Part shown: piece by piece, positions 21,434-32,214 of the stretch
How positions within the stretch are numbered: the stretch's first letter is position 1
Layout: every line of letters begins with the position of its first letter
Source of the DNA: Hofstenia miamia
Lineage: Eukaryota > Xenacoelomorpha > Acoela
DNA: 50,520 nt
NCBI GenBank assembly: GCA_004352715.1
Contig: SCFE01000050.1
Location: forward strand, 873,379 to 923,898
Direction of reading: 5' to 3'
Translations under genes and position numbers: made by a program
The notes under the pieces: generated by a model
Seen by the model: the letters and a program-made list of their open reading frames with translations, nothing else
Told to the model about the DNA's origin: nothing
Database searches by the model: none

Positions 21434-22195
21434 TCAATTAGCTATAAAATAGGGGTGAATTCTTTCTTTCCCTACTTTGGTCATTCGACTTTCTCTCTCT
21501 TGTGATCGCGACGATTTTGTTGTAGTCAACATTTGTCGGTATGAAAATATCCCTGAGCTCGTTGTCATAGGGAGTGAACTCGTTGACAGTATCTCTGATG
21601 TATCCATGTCGGAGTCATCACTTATCAGCTGTGTTTCCCAACTCTCCATTGTTGTTGATGGTGTTTCCTCTCTGCCCTTTAATTGGCATTGAGTACTTGT
21701 TGATGCTATTTCCTCTTTGCCCTTTAATTGGCATTGAGTACTGCTGGATGTTGAAAGGGAGTGTGCATAGTTTGGTGTTTCCAACCTCACGCCCTTTAGT
21801 TGGCGATCAGTATCCTGTTGATGGCCCTCATTTACCTGACTGCCCTTTATTTGACATTTGGTAGAGGGTGATTTTTCCTTCGTTATCTCCATCCTCTTAC
21901 CCTTTATTCGGTAATCAGATTGTAGAGACCTTCTTCTTATTCTTCTTCTTTTGTTCGTCGATGTCATATGCTCCGTCATCATACCCTTTAATTGGTAATC
22001 AGACTGTGGAGCTCTTCTTCTTACTCATCGTCTTGTGTTACTAGGCAGCAAATTCTCCATCATCATGCCCTTTAATTGGCAATCAGATTGCGGAGACCTA
22101 GTCTTGCTAGTAGAACTCGTTGATGCTTCTTCTGTCCTCACGTCCTTTAGTTGACATTAGATTGTGGGGTTCTCTTCTTCTTACCCTCCTTGCTT
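21434..22195 (-). pseudogene. ORF3 N-terminal repeat region ('QLKG' repeats), copy A
   Basis: About eight degenerate units of 14-30 codons each carry a C/Y-Q/R-L/I-K-G core (DCQLKG, NYQLKG, DYRIKG, KCQIKG, QCQLKG). At DNA level the plus strand shows a recurring 'ccctttaattggcaat'. Two units carry Arg-rich stretches such as 'NKRRRIRRRS', suggestive of nucleic-acid binding or a nuclear localisation signal. The region ends 'KERIHPYFIAN' and a TGA at 21434, then AAG ATG opening the main part in the same frame. At the upstream end (about 22196) a deletion of roughly 330 bp fuses it to the integrase tail, removing the acidic linker and the pol TGA that copy B has. Confidence 0.75.
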
Positions 22196-23400
22196 TTATT
22201 GTTATTGTTGGGTAGTGTTTGTGTGATTATAAATGGCCCTGACCATTGTGTTTTAAGTTTTCTCACTTGATTCACGTCCTGTGTTCTCATTAGAGTGTAC
22301 TCGTAAACCTTATCCCCTACCCTGCGTGGTTTGCCATATATCTTCTTGTTGAAATTTCTTTTTGTCTAATCACAGACTTCTTCATGTTGTGACAACTTGC
22401 CTCATGAATTCCAGTTATCTGATCTTTAATTTTCCTTATGTAATCATTGTCTGGTTTTTCAGAGTATGTATGGTATTGCATTGATATCAGCATTGCCACC
22501 TCTCTGCCATACATGGCCTTATATGGAGTCATCCCCATTGTTGAGTGCACTGAAGTATTGTAGAAATATTCTACTATTTCCACTACTTCTCTCCAGTCTC
22601 TACCTCTGATTCTTGAAGTTAATACTCGTATCAATTTAATCATAGTTTTATTTAATCTTTCCACTGCACCATTTGCCTGTGGGTGATATGCCATTGTTTT
22701 TTTGGTTAATATTTCCATCAGTTTCGTCATTTCTTCAAACAGTTTACTTTCAAACTGTACTCCTCTATCTGATATTATGGTTTGCATTGGTCCAAACTTT
22801 AAAATCCATTCTTTCATAATCTTGTCCGCTACTATTTTGCCATTGTTGAGTCTAGTGGTATCATATGAGCATATTTAGTGAAATTGTCAACTAAGACCAA
22901 TATATACTGATACCCCTCATCATCCTGAGATAATTTCTCTAGATCTACATGCAAAATTTCGTTGGGTGCTGTCGCCATTATTTTTTCAAGTGGTGCAGTT
23001 TGTACTGGAAAATGACTCTTATTGTTTATAAGACATGTATTACATTTGTTAATGATGTCTTCGACTGTTTTTCTAATACTTGTTGTTATGAACCAAGCGT
23101 TAAAGGTATTTTCTGTCTGTATTATCCCCAAGTGCCCGTTTTCATGCACCTTTCTAACTAATTCTCTTTTGTAATATTCAGGAATTGCTATTCTCAACGT
23201 CTTCCCCTCTATGTACAAAAGTCCGTTTCTATTTAATTTCCATTTGTATCTTTGAAAATAGCTCTTGGCTTCCTTTCCTAGCATCCAATTGTTATCATGC
23301 ATTTTTTCTCGTATATCTCTGAGAATCATATCAGTTTTCTGTTTTTCAATTATGTCTTTTTTGGTTATTTCTTCCTTAATTGTTATTGTCATAATTGTAT
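22196..23400 (-). pseudogene. pol: Integrase pseudogene, copy A
   Basis: The zinc-binding H..H...CNTC region ('HENGHLGIIQTENTFNA', 'KCNTCLINN') is followed by the DDE core: 'HVDLEKLSQDDEGYQYILVL', then 'IISDRGVQFESKLF', then 'AYHPQANGAVERLNKTM'. All three catalytic acids are present in sequence. A one-base loss in a T run near 22835-22845 (plus strand) shifts the frame between the first and second Asp, and another frameshift near 22360 breaks the tail. The C-terminal GPY/F-like part is cut by the deletion at about 22196. Confidence 0.88.
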
Positions 23401-23960
23401 TTCCCTTCTTATCCACATTAATATCAGGTAACTTGGCATACTCATTATGTGACAGAAATTGAAATTGTTTCTTTTCACCATCCACTTTTTCCAAATCTCT
23501 CTGGTATTCTGGCAACGCTGTCCAAAAATCTGCATTTTTATGCAATGTTCCTTTCCAATGTTCTATGTTGAATTTAAACTCATTTAAGTATTCTATCCAT
23601 CTTGATACAATTGAAGATTTATCACCCGAAAACTTTTTGAGCCATGCTAATTCACTATTATCTGTTCTTACTCTAAATGTTTGACCTGTTAAAAAGTAAC
23701 GAAATTTCTTTATACTTTTGACTAACTCCAACATTTCCAAAGCCATAGTTTTCTTTGCTTTGTTTCAATTTACGACTAAAAAACTGTATAGGCACCTCTT
23801 TGCCATCCTTTATTTGACCTAGACATGCTCCTATTGCGATATTACTCGCATCACAATCAAGGATAAATTCTTTGTCATAATCAGGTGTATTCAATGATGG
23901 CATCCTACTTAACTCATCTTTTATGTTGTTTAGTTGTTCTTGTTCTCTCCATTTCCACTC
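23401..23960 (-). pseudogene. pol: RNase H pseudogene, copy A
   Basis: The motifs 'EFILDCDASNIAIGACLGQ', 'MLELVKSIKKFRYFLTG' and 'RTDNSELAWLKKFSG' give the RNase H acids. Relative to copy B an 8-bp deletion at about 23738 removes the Met-Lys-Leu before the second acidic motif and shifts the frame. The region after about 23510 is the linker to integrase. Confidence 0.85.
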
Positions 23961-24783
23961 AAAGGTTTTATTCTTTTTAAGTAATTCTGTCATTTTACTG
24001 GTTTTATGAGCCACATTGGATATGAATGAACCATAGTAATTAATGAAACCCATAATTCGCTGTAAATCCTTTTTTGTTTTCAGACTGCTAATATTTTGTA
24101 TCATTTCTTTCGCATTATTTTTCATTCTTATTTCGCCTTTTTGAATTTGTCTCCCCAAGAATACTACTTGTTCTTTTAGAATTTCACATTTCTTTCCATT
24201 AACACATAACCCTGAATTATACAAGATTTTTAACGTTCTGTCCAGTTTATTGAGGTGTTCTTCAATTGTATCACTTGCTATTAATATGTCATCTATATAT
24301 GCACTTATGCCTTTTTCGATTTTCTTATTATTTTGTTTCAGAACTTTCGTTACGTATCTTTGAAATGTAGCTGGGGCATTACATAATCCAAAAGCCATAT
24401 ACATCCATTCAAATAGTCCATACAGCGTTATAAATGCTGTTTTCTCAATAGCTGTAGGCTCCATTGGCACCTGCCAGTACGCTTTACACAAATCTATACA
24501 GGTGTAATATTTATTCTTACTAGCTTCATATATGATGTCCTCTATCCTTGGGAGTGGATAGGCATCTTTCTTAGTAATATCATTGAGTTTCTGGAAATCT
24601 ATACAGAGTCTATATTTATCACCTTACTTTACAAAGACAGTTGGCGCAACATATGGACTCTCGCTTGGCCTTATTATTTTGTTATCTATCAATTCATTTA
24701 AGATGGTGTTATAGTGTTCTTTCAAGTGTTCAGGGACTCTCCTGCATGGCAGTCTTATCGGCTCCTCTGTCATTGTTATTATA
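23961..24783 (-). pseudogene. pol: Reverse transcriptase pseudogene, copy A
   Basis: It has 'DLCKAYWQVPMEPTAIEKTA', 'GLCNAPATFQRYV' and the catalytic 'AYIDDILIAS', then 'FLGRQIQKGEIRM' and the thumb 'MGFINYYGSFISNVA'. A TAA near 24624 interrupts the fingers where copy B has CAA ('VKQGDKYRL'). A deletion of about 55 bp near 24795, between 'gcgt' repeats, removes the 'SVGKAVGE' region at the protease-RT junction. Confidence 0.9.
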
Positions 24784-25475
24784 TTATGCGTCATTTTTCA
24801 GTATATCTATCAGTTTTCTTCTTTCCTCTTTGCTCAAGTGCCGATATTCTTCCTCTTTTATTTCCGGTATTTGATATTCTATTTCTTCTTCTATTATATT
24901 AATTGCTTTGTTTACCATCGTTTTTTCAGTCTTCACTCTCTTCCCTTTTAGTTTTAAGGTATCCTTTTTTATATTAACCACGTGATTTGTTGCATTTAAC
25001 ATTGGTATGGTTCCTATCCCTTCCTTTAATACACACAAGCTTGATGGAATTGATAACTTTTTCGTATTGATCCCTTTTTGATCATAGATCATGACTTCAG
25101 CCATTATGTGTTTCTCTGTTTCTATTTGACACATTTTCCAATTATTCGGTAGAATTTTTATGTCCTCCTTTAATTGAAATTGTATTATTTCTGTGTCTTG
25201 CTCCTCCTGGCAGGTTGTCACCACTTCTTCCTGCACTGATATGGTCTTGTTGGTATAATCGATAATGCATTTGTTGTAAAAAATCATTCCCCAATATGAC
25301 TTCATAGGGTAGTGAAGTTTTCTCCATGTCAATGACAGTAAACATTTGCGAAAATGTAGTATTAGCAATTCTCATCAGTACCTCCATTAATTTACCTTTA
25401 ATATCAAGGTAATCTCCCCATGCATTTAGTAATCTGCTTTTTTCACTTTTCAATTTTCTGTTGTCGAATCCTATT
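24784..25475 (-). pseudogene. pol: Protease remnant and linker, copy A (active site deleted)
   Basis: Only the C-terminal half of the protease remains: the frame starts at 'RLLNAWGDYLDIKGKLMEV' and goes on to 'PYEVILGNDFL'. The DxG active site, the frameshift site and the gag/pol junction seen in copy B (about 36660-36830) are missing. The plus strand jumps from 'cctattttc' to 'tgtctctt', consistent with a deletion of about 180 bp at short homology. A 5-bp loss near 25270 causes a further frameshift. The long linker to RT ('LPNNWKMCQIETEKH', 'LSKEERRKLIDIL') matches copy B. Confidence 0.85.
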
Positions 25476-27075
25476 TTCTGTCTCTTCTATTTGTTCAGAT
25501 TCATCTTCATCATCTAATAGATCTTCCTTGTCAAAGTATGCCTCTTCTTCTTTGATAAAGTTAATCTGCCTGTTACAATATTTTTTCGTATGGCCTTTTT
25601 TTCCACATGTCTGACATTTTAAGTCTTTCCTATTTATCCGTTTTACTGTTCCATCTTTTAATTTTATCTTTATGATTTTGTCTTTTGATTTTCCATTTTC
25701 ATCTTTTCTTATTCTGTTAATTCCACTCACCATTGCCAGTATTACTTTTGTTATTGACGACTTTTCATTGATTCGGGCATTATTTTCCATTGTGACCTGT
25801 ATCCCTAAACCTTTCCTTATCATTCTTTCTAGGGAATCATCAGCATAGCATTTAATTTCGAACTGTTGTCTAATTGGTTCCAGTAATCCTTTACATATAT
25901 GAGAAAATAAGTCATATTTGGAATATGTGCTCTCTCTAGAACTCAATTTCAATAGCCTCTCCACTTGCTACATATAATTACGAAAATCTTTTCTTTTATT
26001 CATCTTCAAGCTATTTAATAACATCCAATACTGACTTTTGAAACTTTCGTCATCGTAATACTGCTGATACTCTCCAATTAGTTTTTTGTAATCTGTTTTA
26101 GTTTCCAGATCCAATACCAAATAATGCTGGTATGCCACTCCTCCTAAGTATAGAGGAAATCTTGCCACTGCTTGCTTCTGTATCACTTTCCTTTCTTTCA
26201 TACTCATTTCAAACATTTGAATCCATTCTTTAAATGTAGCAGAGTAACTACTACTCTCCCTGTAAATTTTGGAAGTATTGCTTTGCATGCTGGCATATCA
26301 TTGTCTTCCTCCTCCAACAATATCGTCTCTTCATAGATTGGTTTTATTTTGGTTCTGCTTTTGCATTTTTCCTTAACCTGCTTTGTTATATTCACAACTA
26401 ATTTTTCTACAAATTCATCTTCTGTTTGACAGTCTTTGTACATTTCAGCTTGCACCTCCTTCATTGGTATGCTTCCAATTGATTTCTCTGGTTCCTGTAT
26501 TACTGTATTTTTTATTACTTTAACACTCTCTTTTTCTTCTTCCATTGTCTCCTCATTTGTCAATGACGTTAGTCGGATCTTATCTTTCAAATCATCTATT
26601 TCAAGTTGTTTCAATATGTTATCTTCTCTTAAGTTAACATTTTCCTCATGCATTTGAGTCATCATTCATTGCAAGTTCTCACTTTGCATTTTTATTTCTT
26701 TATTTGCTTCTACCAATTTTTCAATCTGTTTTTGAAAAACATTTCTTTGTTCAGTTAACCTTAGACTAGTGTCTTGTGTAATTTCTTCAATGCGTTTATC
26801 TTTTTCAGCATTCACCAACTCTATTATTGTTGTTCTCTATTATCTTTTTCAATTTGGTAATTTAAATTTCTGGACTTTCTTTCTCTGGTTCTCTATTATT
26901 TCAATTCGGTTATCTAAAATTCTGTACTTTCTTTCTCTGGTTGCAAAATTATTTCCATTGGGGAATTCTGACTTTCTGGGGATGTATTAACATTCACTGG
27001 GGTTATTTGATTTTGGGGTGTTCATTGTGTTTTGGGTTTAGTCCTCTGCTTCTTCCGTGAATTTACCATTTCCAT
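25476..27075 (-). pseudogene. gag: gag pseudogene, copy A
   Basis: The start ATG maps to 27075 by alignment with copy B. The N-terminal half is a predicted long coiled coil ('LREDNILKQLEIDDLKDKI'), the middle is a capsid domain ('FKEWIQMFEMSMKERK', 'DLFSHICKGL'), and the end is a CCHC zinc knuckle 'CQTCGKKGHTKKYC' (C-x2-C-x4-H-x4-C) followed by an acidic tail. A one-base deletion near 26255 shifts the frame just after 'ILPKFTGR'. A short duplication lies near 26835-26945 and stops near 25968 and 26664. Unlike copy B, its 'KEKCK...IKPIYEE' junction has no stop. Confidence 0.85.
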
Positions 27076-27312
27076 TATTACTGGAGGTAATTGTTTAATG
27101 ATTTCCTTTACCAGTTTTGTTGTACTTAAGGTTACTGTTGCTTGTCATCTCTTCACTTGTATTACTTACTTTCCATTGAACGAGAAGAAACAACTATCTT
27201 GACTCACTCATCAGTAATACTTCTTGTTCATAACATTTCGTACTCTTTAATTAAGTATTTACACCAATTATATTTCCACTGTACAATCTCTCCTTCATGC
27301 ATGCTCTTCAAG
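27076..27312 (-). other. Leader of copy A
   Basis: This is untranslated sequence between PBS and gag, nearly identical to the leader of copy B (38437-38673). No ORF of note is present. Confidence 0.7.
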
Positions 27313-27330
27313 CGCCTGTCACAGTTGCCA
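27313..27330 (-). other. Primer-binding site of copy A
   Basis: On the minus strand TGGCAACTGTGACAGGCG directly follows the LTR end TTCTACA. It differs from copy B by one base (TGGCGACTG). Confidence 0.75.
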
Positions 27331-28629
27331 TGTAGAATCATGCCAATCCGCCATTAGTATATAATTTAGAGAAAACCTATTACTTTTCTTAGTTAACACA
27401 TTAAGCAGAGTTGACATTCTCCTAATTCTCTCCTTCACAATAAGTGTTTGGGTGATTAACTTAACTTAATATGCATTAGCCTTTCTAACTGCGTAACTCA
27501 CTCCATATTATTTAGATAAAGCAGAGAAAATGGAAGACAGGATCAACACTTAAAGGTTGCCATGCGTTTCCAGAGACACCCTGATCAGCTGCGTCTACAA
27601 ATGGAGCTGTCTTTTCAAAGTAGAAACTATCAAAGGAATTGGTGTGTGAATAGTAAACTCAGTGTAATGGGATTTGCAACTACTTAAGAATTTAGTGCAT
27701 TGATTGTTTTTGTTATTATGAAATTGTATAAGGAACGGATTAATGCAACCAGGATGCTTGAGTAGCTTATTATTGAGCCTTACATGTAATACCCCTACAT
27801 ATATAGAAATATATAACAGCCCTCAATACATGTAAACAATCAATGCTGTCTGCAGAAAAATATAGACATGAGTCAGCCCAAGGTCTACTATAAGAAACAA
27901 TGAGCAACTTGTTGTGACTATTAAATAATCTATATGTAATAGAATATAAAGATATGATTTAAATAACCATCTAAATGTAAGTAATATTAAATCACTGATC
28001 ATAAGATAACATAATAACTGACTGAAGTTCATCAATAGGGAAGTGAACATGTAAAACATAATAGTTGCAATCATAAAAACAGGCAAGCAATGACAAGTAG
28101 GAAAGCTATAATGGTAAAAAACTCCTACACCTATCTGTAACCTAAGAGCACAAAAGGTAACTACAGCTGTCGCCCTCCCTGCTGTGGAATAGCTATTAGG
28201 AGGCTGCTCCAGCATACCTTTAACTGGATGTGGGAACCACCATACAATTACCCCAGCACTTAACTGTTTAGCTTTCCATTATAATATGAAATAACCTGAC
28301 AAGAGAAGAGTAAATCCAAAGTAAATTCGTTCATCAATAATACATCATTTCAAGCATATTTACAGCACTTGGTAATAAACAACTAAATACTCAACTAGTA
28401 CCTGTTAATCACTTCTTGTTTACAGTTTTCCCTTGTTTAGTATTTCTGCTACGATTACGCAATTTCAGCATTAATTTGACTACACTGTTTGACCATCTAA
28501 CGTTTTGCCAAATACTATCGAGTATAATTTAAATCTAACTGCACAAAACGTTTCACAATATGAAATAATCAATCCTATCATGTGTTTACATTTTAATTAT
28601 TATAATCATTATAAATATTTTTAGTCTTT
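27331..28629 (-). repeat. Shared central LTR (5' LTR of copy A, 3' LTR of copy B)
   Basis: It is about 1.3 kb and aligns with 38692-40061. The TTCTACA end is next to the copy A PBS. The opposite end is cut at 'tttttagtcttt', about 60 bp short of TGTGACA, and fuses directly to the middle of the copy B ORF3 C-terminal region. A few bases ('cttttta') are common to both sides of the junction. Confidence 0.85.
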
Positions 28630-31600
28630 TTATATCTGAGAAAAGAAGGGTTCTTCAGAGACTTCAATATTGTGCACATGCTTTGCAGTTCATTAAGCTT
28701 CTCATTGAATATTTCAAAGTGTTTCCAATATAGTTTCGTTCCTTTTATTGCTATCATTAAGGTCATGATTGCGTCGATCCTACTCGTATGTGCTAGATCA
28801 GGACGGATTGTTGTGTTTGGATAAAAGAAATAGTATGTTGATCTTAATGATTTCGATATCGATGCTTCGTCGTAGAAAGCACTTATATTTTCTATCACTT
28901 CTTCTTCACTAATGTTTTCTGGTCATTTTTCCCTAATCTCACCATAGTAATAATCTCTACTCGTCGCATTATATCGTAATACTGATATTGTGAGCTCCAT
29001 AATTCTCCCCATACAATATCATTGATTCCTGAGAACAGTATTACTGTTTTTGTGGATCGCTTTTCAATTTCATTGCGGACTTTCTGAATCTGCTTGTATA
29101 TCAGTTCTCCTTCATTGTAAAGATCATATGGTGTTACTTGTCCTTCTATGAAGATTCTCTCTTTGTTATCATTTTTCAGCAGGATCTCTTTAGATTTTCT
29201 ATATTGTTCATTGTTAACAATTCTTTCTGCTGCTTGTCGATTGTTAACATACATATTCTCTTCATGCCACATCACTCTGGCTGCCTTCTTGTCCTTTAAT
29301 CTCCATGTTGGTAATAGCATTGGTATGAAGATTGTTGGTGGTGGTGTACACTTCAAGATCATTGTCATCGTTTCTTCTTCTATAGCTTCGTATGTTCCTT
29401 GCATATCTGCAGTCGTCACCATCCCAAATGTAGCCGGGTAATTGTTCTTGGATTTCTTAATGTTCTCCGAAAAAATGTCAGTTAATCCATTTTTCATCAA
29501 ACTTTTCGCCGTTTCAGGTTTTATTACCATTTTTGATGTGATACATTCAATGTCCACCGCTATTTGGTTTTGGGGCTGCAACATTTCATCAATCTCCTGT
29601 CTTGTAAATGCCTCCATGCACAATAATTTAATTAACGATTTCGTCTCCCTCTCATAGACTTCACCAAATATTCTCTGCACTATGTTGTTTGTACGTTCTC
29701 TTCTGACCGTAATTTCTACCAGTAGTCTCTCATCATCAGTATCCACCCACGACAGCTCGCTTGGTTCTTGTTTGCCCCATTTTTCTAAGTTAACCTTATT
29801 GATTACTCTTTGAGTATTGGGAGTTAGAGCGATATTTGTGGATTGCAATAACCTTTCTTCAATCTCCATTTCTTCTTTGCTTTTGCTTACCATTTCAATG
29901 ATTTCAATGGGACAGTTTTTTCCTTCTTTTCGCATTGTCTCTGATCGCTTAATGATTTTGGTGTATGCACTTTGGGGATAATCTTTTAAATATTTTCTTT
30001 TTTCTTTTGTAATCACCTCATGTACTTTCTTTTCTTTTACCAACTTTATTGTTTGTAGAGTATCTGCATTTCTTCTTTGCTTTTGCTTACCATTTCAATG
30101 ATTTCAATGGGACAGTTTTTTCCTTATTTTTGCATTGTCTCTGATGGCTTAATGATTTTGGTGTATGCACCTTGGGGATAATCTTTTAAATATTTTCTTG
30201 TTTCTTTTGTAATCACCTCATTTACTTTCTTTTCTTTTACCAACTTTATTGTTTGTAGAGTATCTGCATGTTCTCTTCTCATTAGGTTCCGTGTAGTAAG
30301 CCATGGTTGACATTTGAGTGCCCGTAAATTTGTGTTGGAAGCAACCATTGTTTGATATTTGTGGGAATAGGTGCAATAGCTATCTCATATTTCTTTTGTC
30401 TGGCTATTTGTCTTCACTCTTTCCTCATCATGGGCAGTACTAATTTCTCATTACTTGGTAATGCAATCGCTAGTATCCACATCGCAGTTCTTGCTCTGAT
30501 TTCCAGTGCGTTAATTTCTTCAAACATTTGAGTTTTAAAATTTCGTTTGGCCTCCATTTTGTACGCACGTCTAACTTCATACAACATAGCTTCTACACTT
30601 TTGTGGTATTTCTTTGTTGGTGATCTTATGTCGATCATCAGCCATTCTTCATGGGTTGGTTTGTCCACTTTGATCTCTGACCATACCCTCACTATTTTCT
30701 CTAAATGTTTGGGCGTTTGATTTAGGCTACACTTTAGAAATACGTTTCCAGTTTCTTCTAAATTTTCGGTTATTCCCAACAACTCCATCATCCTTGCCTG
30801 GTAGTACATATCAATCGCGATCTTTGGTTCTACCATGATTCTTTCCACCAGAGCCATTTCATTGATCTGTAGGTCCATCCTTATGAGCTCAGATATTTTA
30901 AATGTTCCACTGTTCAACGTAAATAGGTTATCCAATTTTATTTCCATTTCTTTTATGAACTTTGGAAGCTCCTCTTCTTTTTGCGTGACAATGATTATTA
31001 CTCTCATCTTATATTTCTTGGCTACATTTAGCGTCTCTTCTATGTTGGACTGGAGTTTCTTTGATGTTATTTTGTTATCTTTCACAAAGTATACTACCTT
31101 TAAATGCTTTTTATCCAGGTTCACCTGTTCACATTCTGCTATAATTCTTTCTCTGTTTTTTGTTAATTTCTGCACGTCTTTTAATGTGAATTGTTCGTCA
31201 AACATAATGTGTACTGTACTCTTAAAATATGGTCTGTTGAATTGCTCTTTCATTTCTGCTGTGTATGCTATTATCATATTGCATGTGGGATGATTCTTTT
31301 TNTTCCAGTGCGTTAATTTCTTCAAACATTTGAGTTTTAAAATTTCGTTTGGCCTCCATTTTGTACGCACGTCTAACTTCATACAACATAGCTTCTACAC
31401 TTTTGTGGTATTTCTTTGTTGGTGATCTTATGTCGATCATCAGCCATTCTTCATGGGTTGGTTTGTCCACTTTGATCTCTGACCATACCCTCACTATTTT
31501 CTCTAAATGTTTGGGCGTTTGATTTAGGCTACACTTTAGAAATACGTTTCCAGTTTCTTCTAAATTTTCGGTTATTCCCAACAACTCCATCATCCTTGCC

Positions 31601-32211
31601 TGGTAGTACATATCAATCGCGATCTTTGGTTCTACCATGATTCTTTCCACCAGAGCCATTTCATTGATCTGTAGGTCCATCCTTATGAGCTCAGATATTT
31701 TAAATGTTCCACTGTTCAACGTAAATAGGTTATCCAATTTTATTTCCATTTCTTTTATGAACTTTGGAAGCTCCTCTTCTTTTTGCGTGACAATGATTAT
31801 TACTCTCATCTTATATTTCTTGGCTACTTTTAGCGTCTCTTCTATGTTGGACTGGAGCTTCTTTGATGTCACTTTGCTATCTTTCACAAAGTATACTACT
31901 GTTAAATGCTTTTTATCCAAGTTCACCTGTTCGCATTCTGCTATAATTCTTTCTCTGTTTTTTGTTAATTTTTGCACGTCTTTTAAAGTGAATTGTTTGT
32001 CAAACATAATGTGTACTGTACTCTTAAAATACGGTCTGTTGAATTGCTCTTTCATTTCTGCTGTGTATGCTATTATCATATTGCATGTGGGATGATTCTT
32101 TTTGTCGATCACTATCAGTATTGCATAACTTTCATTCTCTTTTGTGGATGTACTGCCTTTTATTAATCTCTTCGTCTCTGGTGACAAATTATCATATGAG
32201 TTATATCTCAT
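28624..32211 (-). pseudogene. ORF3 main part, subfamily II copy B
   Basis: This is homologous to copy A ORF3 with the same block order: an alpha/beta region from the ATG at 32211, 'INKVNLEKWGKQ', 'MEAFTRQEIDEMLQPQNQIA', 'VILFSGINDIVWGE' (about 29000-29045), and 'FYPNTTIRPDLAH'. The C-terminus is lost in the LTR junction at about 28624. Three rearrangements are visible. About 800 bp (30501-31301) recur at 31303-32103 around a single N at 31302. A tandem duplication of about 205 bp spans roughly 29865-30270. About 225 bp containing the 'KKYMWGATS' and 'RFEKHF' coding part are deleted near 30343. Its longest clean stretch is 28895-30043 (382 codons). Confidence 0.8.
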
Positions 32212-32214
32212 CTT

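Noticed and set aside
21640-22160. CRISPR-like array from the regularly spaced 'ccctttaattggcaat'
   Set aside because: Spacing varies, units are degenerate, and the repeats translate to a conserved peptide in a frame shared by two elements of a eukaryotic genome.
30501-32103. 800-bp tandem duplication in copy B ORF3 as a biological event
   Set aside because: The second copy starts exactly after a single N, which fits a contig overlap better.
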